In this document: piece by piece, positions 61,571-64,000 of the stretch | Position numbering within the stretch: position 1 is the stretch's first letter | How the letters are laid out: the number at the start of each line of letters is the position of its first letter | Assembly (NCBI RefSeq): GCF_016804325.1 | Contig: NZ_CP043627.1 | Location: 5,563,001-5,627,000 of the forward strand | Length of the DNA: 64,000 nucleotides | Direction: 5' to 3' | From: Methylobacterium aquaticum | Lineage (GTDB): Bacteria; Pseudomonadota; Alphaproteobacteria; Rhizobiales; Beijerinckiaceae | Program-made: the position numbers and the translations under genes | Notes under the pieces: model-generated | What the model was told of the DNA's origin: nothing | What the model saw: only the letters and a program-made list of their open reading frames with translations | Databases searched by the model: none

Positions 61571-62506
61571 ATGGCCGCCACCCTCGAAGTTGCCGCCGAC
61601 CCCTACGCCTGGCACGCCGCAGCGCTCGCTGGCACCGCGCCGGATCTGGAGCGCGGGCAGGCCCCATGCGGCTGGTTCCGCCTCCAGCAGCGCGACGGCT
61701 CGTTCCTGCCGGTTGCGCTCTGGCCGGCGGCCGGTGATGTGCTCTGGGCCCAGGTCGGCACAAAGGATCCGGTCTGTCTGCGCGGGCCCGGCGTCGATGC
61801 CGGGGCGGAGGAGGCCTTCTGCGAGCGCGTCATCGCGTTCTGCTGGCGCTCGCCGATCGCCGAGGACCTGTATTGGCAGGTCCGCGAGGGTGCACCCTGG
61901 CCCGACCTGCCGCCCGAGCGCGCCGTCACCTACTCGAACCTCCCGGCCGACCCGTTCGAGGCCCTGCGCGCCGAAGTCGAAGGTGAGCGCGAGGAGATCG
62001 AGCGCTGGCTCGCCGCCGACCCGATCAAGGATCAGACCGCGTGCGACCGGGCCGCGAACTGGGCGTCCCGCCTCGCCGACCTGGAGAAGCGGGCTGGTGG
62101 CCTGCGCGTCGAAGAAAAGCGCCCGCACGATGATGCCGCCAAGGCGGTGCAGGCAAAGTGGAAGCCGCTCGAGGATCTGGCTGCGGGTCTCAAGCGGCGG
62201 CTGAAGGACGCGACGCTCCCGTTCCAGCAGGAGCAGCGCCGCCTTGAGGCCGAGGCCCGGGCCGCCGCGGCACAGGCCGGCGAGGCGCTGCGGCCGGCGA
62301 AGCCCGCCGGCGCCGGCACGGTCGGCCGGAAGGTGAGCCTGCGGACATCCTACCGCGCCGAGATCACCGACTTCGACGCCGCGCTCGCAGCGCTGAAGGA
62401 CAACCCGGACCTCCGCGACCTCGTCCAGCGCCTCGCCGACAAGGTCGCCCGTAACGGCACCGCTCTCCCCGGCTGCCGCCTCGTCGCCACCCAGACCGCA
62501 GCCTGA
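61571..62506 (+). CDS. Phage protein associated with RecT
   Basis: 311 residues from the ATG at 61571. An N-terminal domain (WHAAALAGTAPDLERGQAPC, GWFRLQQRDGSFLPVALWPA) precedes a long coiled region (LRAEVEGEREEIERWLAADP, LEKRAGGLRVEEKRPHDDAA) and a C-terminal DFDAALAALKDNPDLRDLVQ block typical of phage proteins encoded next to recT. It may be a host-nuclease inhibitor or exonuclease partner; no catalytic site recognised. Confidence 0.65.
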   Translation: MAATLEVAADPYAWHAAALAGTAPDLERGQAPCGWFRLQQRDGSFLPVALWPAAGDVLWAQVGTKDPVCLRGPGVDAGAEEAFCERVIAFCWRSPIAEDLYWQVREGAPWPDLPPERAVTYSNLPADPFEALRAEVEGEREEIERWLAADPIKDQTACDRAANWASRLADLEKRAGGLRVEEKRPHDDAAKAVQAKWKPLEDLAAGLKRRLKDATLPFQQEQRRLEAEARAAAAQAGEALRPAKPAGAGTVGRKVSLRTSYRAEITDFDAALAALKDNPDLRDLVQRLADKVARNGTALPGCRLVATQTAA

Positions 62507-62516
62507 GGAGTCCAGC

Positions 62517-63746
62517 ATGAACGCCGTCGTCCCCATGGACAACGCTCGCCGGGAGCGCCCGGTCGTCATCGATGCCGTGCCGGTGCTCGACACCAGCCGG
62601 TTCGAGCAGATGCAGCGCATCGCGAGCGTCATGGCCCGCTCACCGCTCGTGCCGGATTGCCTGCGGTACGGCACCAACGACTACGGCGACGTGGTCAAGG
62701 CGGAGCCCCTACCGATCGAGACAGCGACGGCGAACTGCTTCCTGGTGACGAACCAGGCGGTGCGCTGGGGCCTGGACCCCTTTGCCGTCGCTCAGTGCTG
62801 TTCCATCGTGCGCGGCCGGCTGATGTTCGAAGGCAAGCTCGTCGCAGCGGTGCTCGCCGCGAAGCTCGGCGTGCAGCTCTCCTACGCCTGGAACGACAAG
62901 ACCGGCGATGCCTTCGGCGTCATGGTTCGCGGCCCGGACGACGAACTCGGCAACGCGCGCACCATTTCTGGCACCGTCGGCGACTGGAAGACCGAGCGCA
63001 AGGGGTCGCCCTGGGGCTCGGCCTCCGGCCATCGTCGGATGCTGGCCTATCGCGGCACGCGCGAGTGGGTCCGCCTCTATGAGCCCGCCATCCTGCTCGG
63101 CGTCTACACGCCCGACGAAATGGACGACATGCAGGAGACGGCGCGCGCGACCCGCGCGGCACCGGCGCGCATCGCCGCGCCCGAGGGGCCGCCGCGGCGC
63201 ATTGCGGCTCCCGCGCCCGCCATCGTGGAGGCTGCGCCTGCGCCGGCGACCAGCCCTGCGCCTACGGCGAGCGCCGCCGGGCCGGACGAAGACGAGATCG
63301 AGGCCGCCCTCGTGCAGTTCGAGCGGGATGCCGCCGCCGCCACGATCCTCGGACAGGTCGACAAGTCGCGCGAGCTTCTCGACGACCTGCAGCTTTCCCG
63401 CCCGCAGCAGCGCCGCGTCGAGGATGCGAGCGAGGCGGCCAAGGCCCGGATTTGGAGGGAGTCGCAGTCGGCGCAAGCCGCGAGCCAGCCCGCCGGACCT
63501 CCCCGCAAGGCAGCCGCAGCGAGTCCGGCTCCGCAGCCCGATACGGCCCCGGTGGAGGACTCGACGGGCGAGGGCGCGGAGGACGGCGGTCCCGCCATCG
63601 ACCCGGAGAACCCCGACTATCAGCGCGGCATGCGCGATCACCGTGATGGCGTGAAGCGCTGCGTCATCTCGGCGATCCGCAACGACCCAGCCCGGCACGA
63701 GGCATGGCAAGCGGGCTGGATGGCTGCTGCGAACGGTGACGCCTGA
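62517..63746 (+). CDS. recT: RecT-family single-strand annealing protein
   Basis: 409 residues. The RecT domain covers about 35-225: MARSPLVPDCLRYGTNDYGD, GLDPFAVAQCCSIVRGRLMF, EGKLVAAVLAAKLGVQ, KGSPWGSASGHRRMLAYRGT. The C-terminal 180 residues are Pro/Ala linker and helices (AALVQFERDAAAATILGQVD) plus a short acidic domain (NPDYQRGMRDHRDGVKRCV). RecT anneals complementary single strands during phage recombination. The stop overlaps the next gene by 1 bp. A partner exonuclease gene is not seen, unless in the upstream gene. Confidence 0.86.
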   Translation: MNAVVPMDNARRERPVVIDAVPVLDTSRFEQMQRIASVMARSPLVPDCLRYGTNDYGDVVKAEPLPIETATANCFLVTNQAVRWGLDPFAVAQCCSIVRGRLMFEGKLVAAVLAAKLGVQLSYAWNDKTGDAFGVMVRGPDDELGNARTISGTVGDWKTERKGSPWGSASGHRRMLAYRGTREWVRLYEPAILLGVYTPDEMDDMQETARATRAAPARIAAPEGPPRRIAAPAPAIVEAAPAPATSPAPTASAAGPDEDEIEAALVQFERDAAAATILGQVDKSRELLDDLQLSRPQQRRVEDASEAAKARIWRESQSAQAASQPAGPPRKAAAASPAPQPDTAPVEDSTGEGAEDGGPAIDPENPDYQRGMRDHRDGVKRCVISAIRNDPARHEAWQAGWMAAANGDA

Positions 63747-64000
63747 TGTCGGCCGCCCCGATCTGCTGCGGGCAGCCGGCCCGCCTCACCACCGGCGCCG
63801 AGGTCTACCCGCACCGGCCCGACCTGCACGACAAGCCGATCTGGCGCTGCGACGTGTGCCCCGACGCCTATGTCGGGTGCCACCCTGGCACCACCGATCC
63901 GCTCGGTACCCCGGCCGGCCCGGACCTGCGCAAGGCTCGGCGCCTGCTCCACGAACGGATGATCGACCCGCTGTGGCAGACGGCCGACCGGAGCGGAGCC
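63746..64000 (+). CDS. DUF3268-type zinc-finger protein, partial (runs off the right edge)
   Basis: The first 85 residues are in the window. ICCGQPARLTTGAEVYPHRP, IWRCDVCPDAYVGCHPGTT and PLGTPAGPDLRKARRLLHER are the C-x-C and LG-A-LR-AR-H blocks of the zinc-finger DUF3268 family of phage and mobile-element proteins. It follows recT by overlap (TGATG). The C-terminus is outside the window. Confidence 0.78.
   Translation, partial: MSAAPICCGQPARLTTGAEVYPHRPDLHDKPIWRCDVCPDAYVGCHPGTTDPLGTPAGPDLRKARRLLHERMIDPLWQTADRSGA

Larger units (their letters stand above)
34911..64000. mobile_element. Prophage (P22-like podovirus), left end at tRNA-Thr; right end outside the window
   Basis: From directly after the tRNA to the end of the window almost every gene is phage-type: holin, endolysin, tailspike-like and collar proteins, DNA-ejection proteins, tail adaptors, two regulatory modules and a recombination operon with RecT. 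Late genes run left and early genes run right from an immunity region at 57 kb. No integrase, terminase, portal or coat gene is in the 29 kb seen, so they must lie to the right, or the element is defective. The tRNA as attL is an inference from position; the duplicated tRNA end should mark attR. Confidence 0.88.

Noticed and set aside
34911..64000. CRISPR array, integrase, terminase or portal gene
   Set aside because: None could be found on either strand. Their absence is reported as a finding for the head module.

Overview
The window is very GC-rich alphaproteobacterial chromosome. Gene content (FlaF, a TonB/ExbB/ExbD set, tandem LuxR-LuxI pairs, an intracellular septation protein, an acetylglutamate kinase neighbourhood) and several palindromic intergenic repeats suggest Methylobacterium or a close relative. 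That placement is inference from familiarity with these families, not from a search.

Bases 1 to about 34.8 kb are chromosomal backbone: the start of an Nramp Mn transporter with a MntR-type operator, tadA, an RsuA/RluB pseudouridine synthase with a very long Gly-rich tail, rsmD, an exported trypsin-like protease, small secreted proteins (one Rap1a/Tai-like), flaF, a metallophosphoesterase, tonB-exbD-exbB and a secreted partner, a response regulator, a WD40 protein, an O-antigen-ligase-like membrane protein, a HAD/metallopeptidase operon, argB, a MOSC protein, clpB, a haloacid dehalogenase, trpS, an endonuclease III homologue and yciB. Between argB and the MOSC gene lies a two-gene island, an ABC-type ATPase (RloA-like) plus a TOPRIM RloB-like protein. 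Its first gene is clearly more AT-rich than its neighbours; it is the best candidate for an anti-phage defence pair. At 30.5-34.3 kb two complete LuxR-LuxI quorum-sensing pairs stand in tandem with an XRE-type regulator between them.

From tRNA-Thr(UGU) at 34.84-34.91 kb to the end of the window is a prophage that appears to use the tRNA as its attachment site. Its right end and integrase are outside the window. Left to right it holds three small rightward genes; a leftward late block (membrane/coiled-coil protein, 3TM holin, endolysin, beta-helix tailspike-like protein, tail proteins, virion lysozyme); a P22 immI-like module (two divergent ribbon-helix-helix regulators, a P63C-domain gene, small ORFs, a Rha-like regulator); small secreted or membrane cargo; DNA-ejection proteins, one with an ART-PolyVal-like domain; P22-like tail adaptor and nozzle proteins; then an immunity region (Cro-like and LexA-like repressors with repeated TTGCCATATGGCAA operators); and a rightward early operon with an HNH nuclease, a TAXI-type periplasmic protein, RecT and a DUF3268 zinc-finger protein.

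No terminase, portal, scaffold or coat gene is present in the 29 kb of prophage seen, so the head module is either to the right of the window or lost. Working together, the late block would make a short-tailed (podovirus-like) particle; the two regulatory modules resemble immC and immI of P22-type phages; the TAXI, Rap1a-like and small membrane proteins look like lysogenic-conversion cargo.
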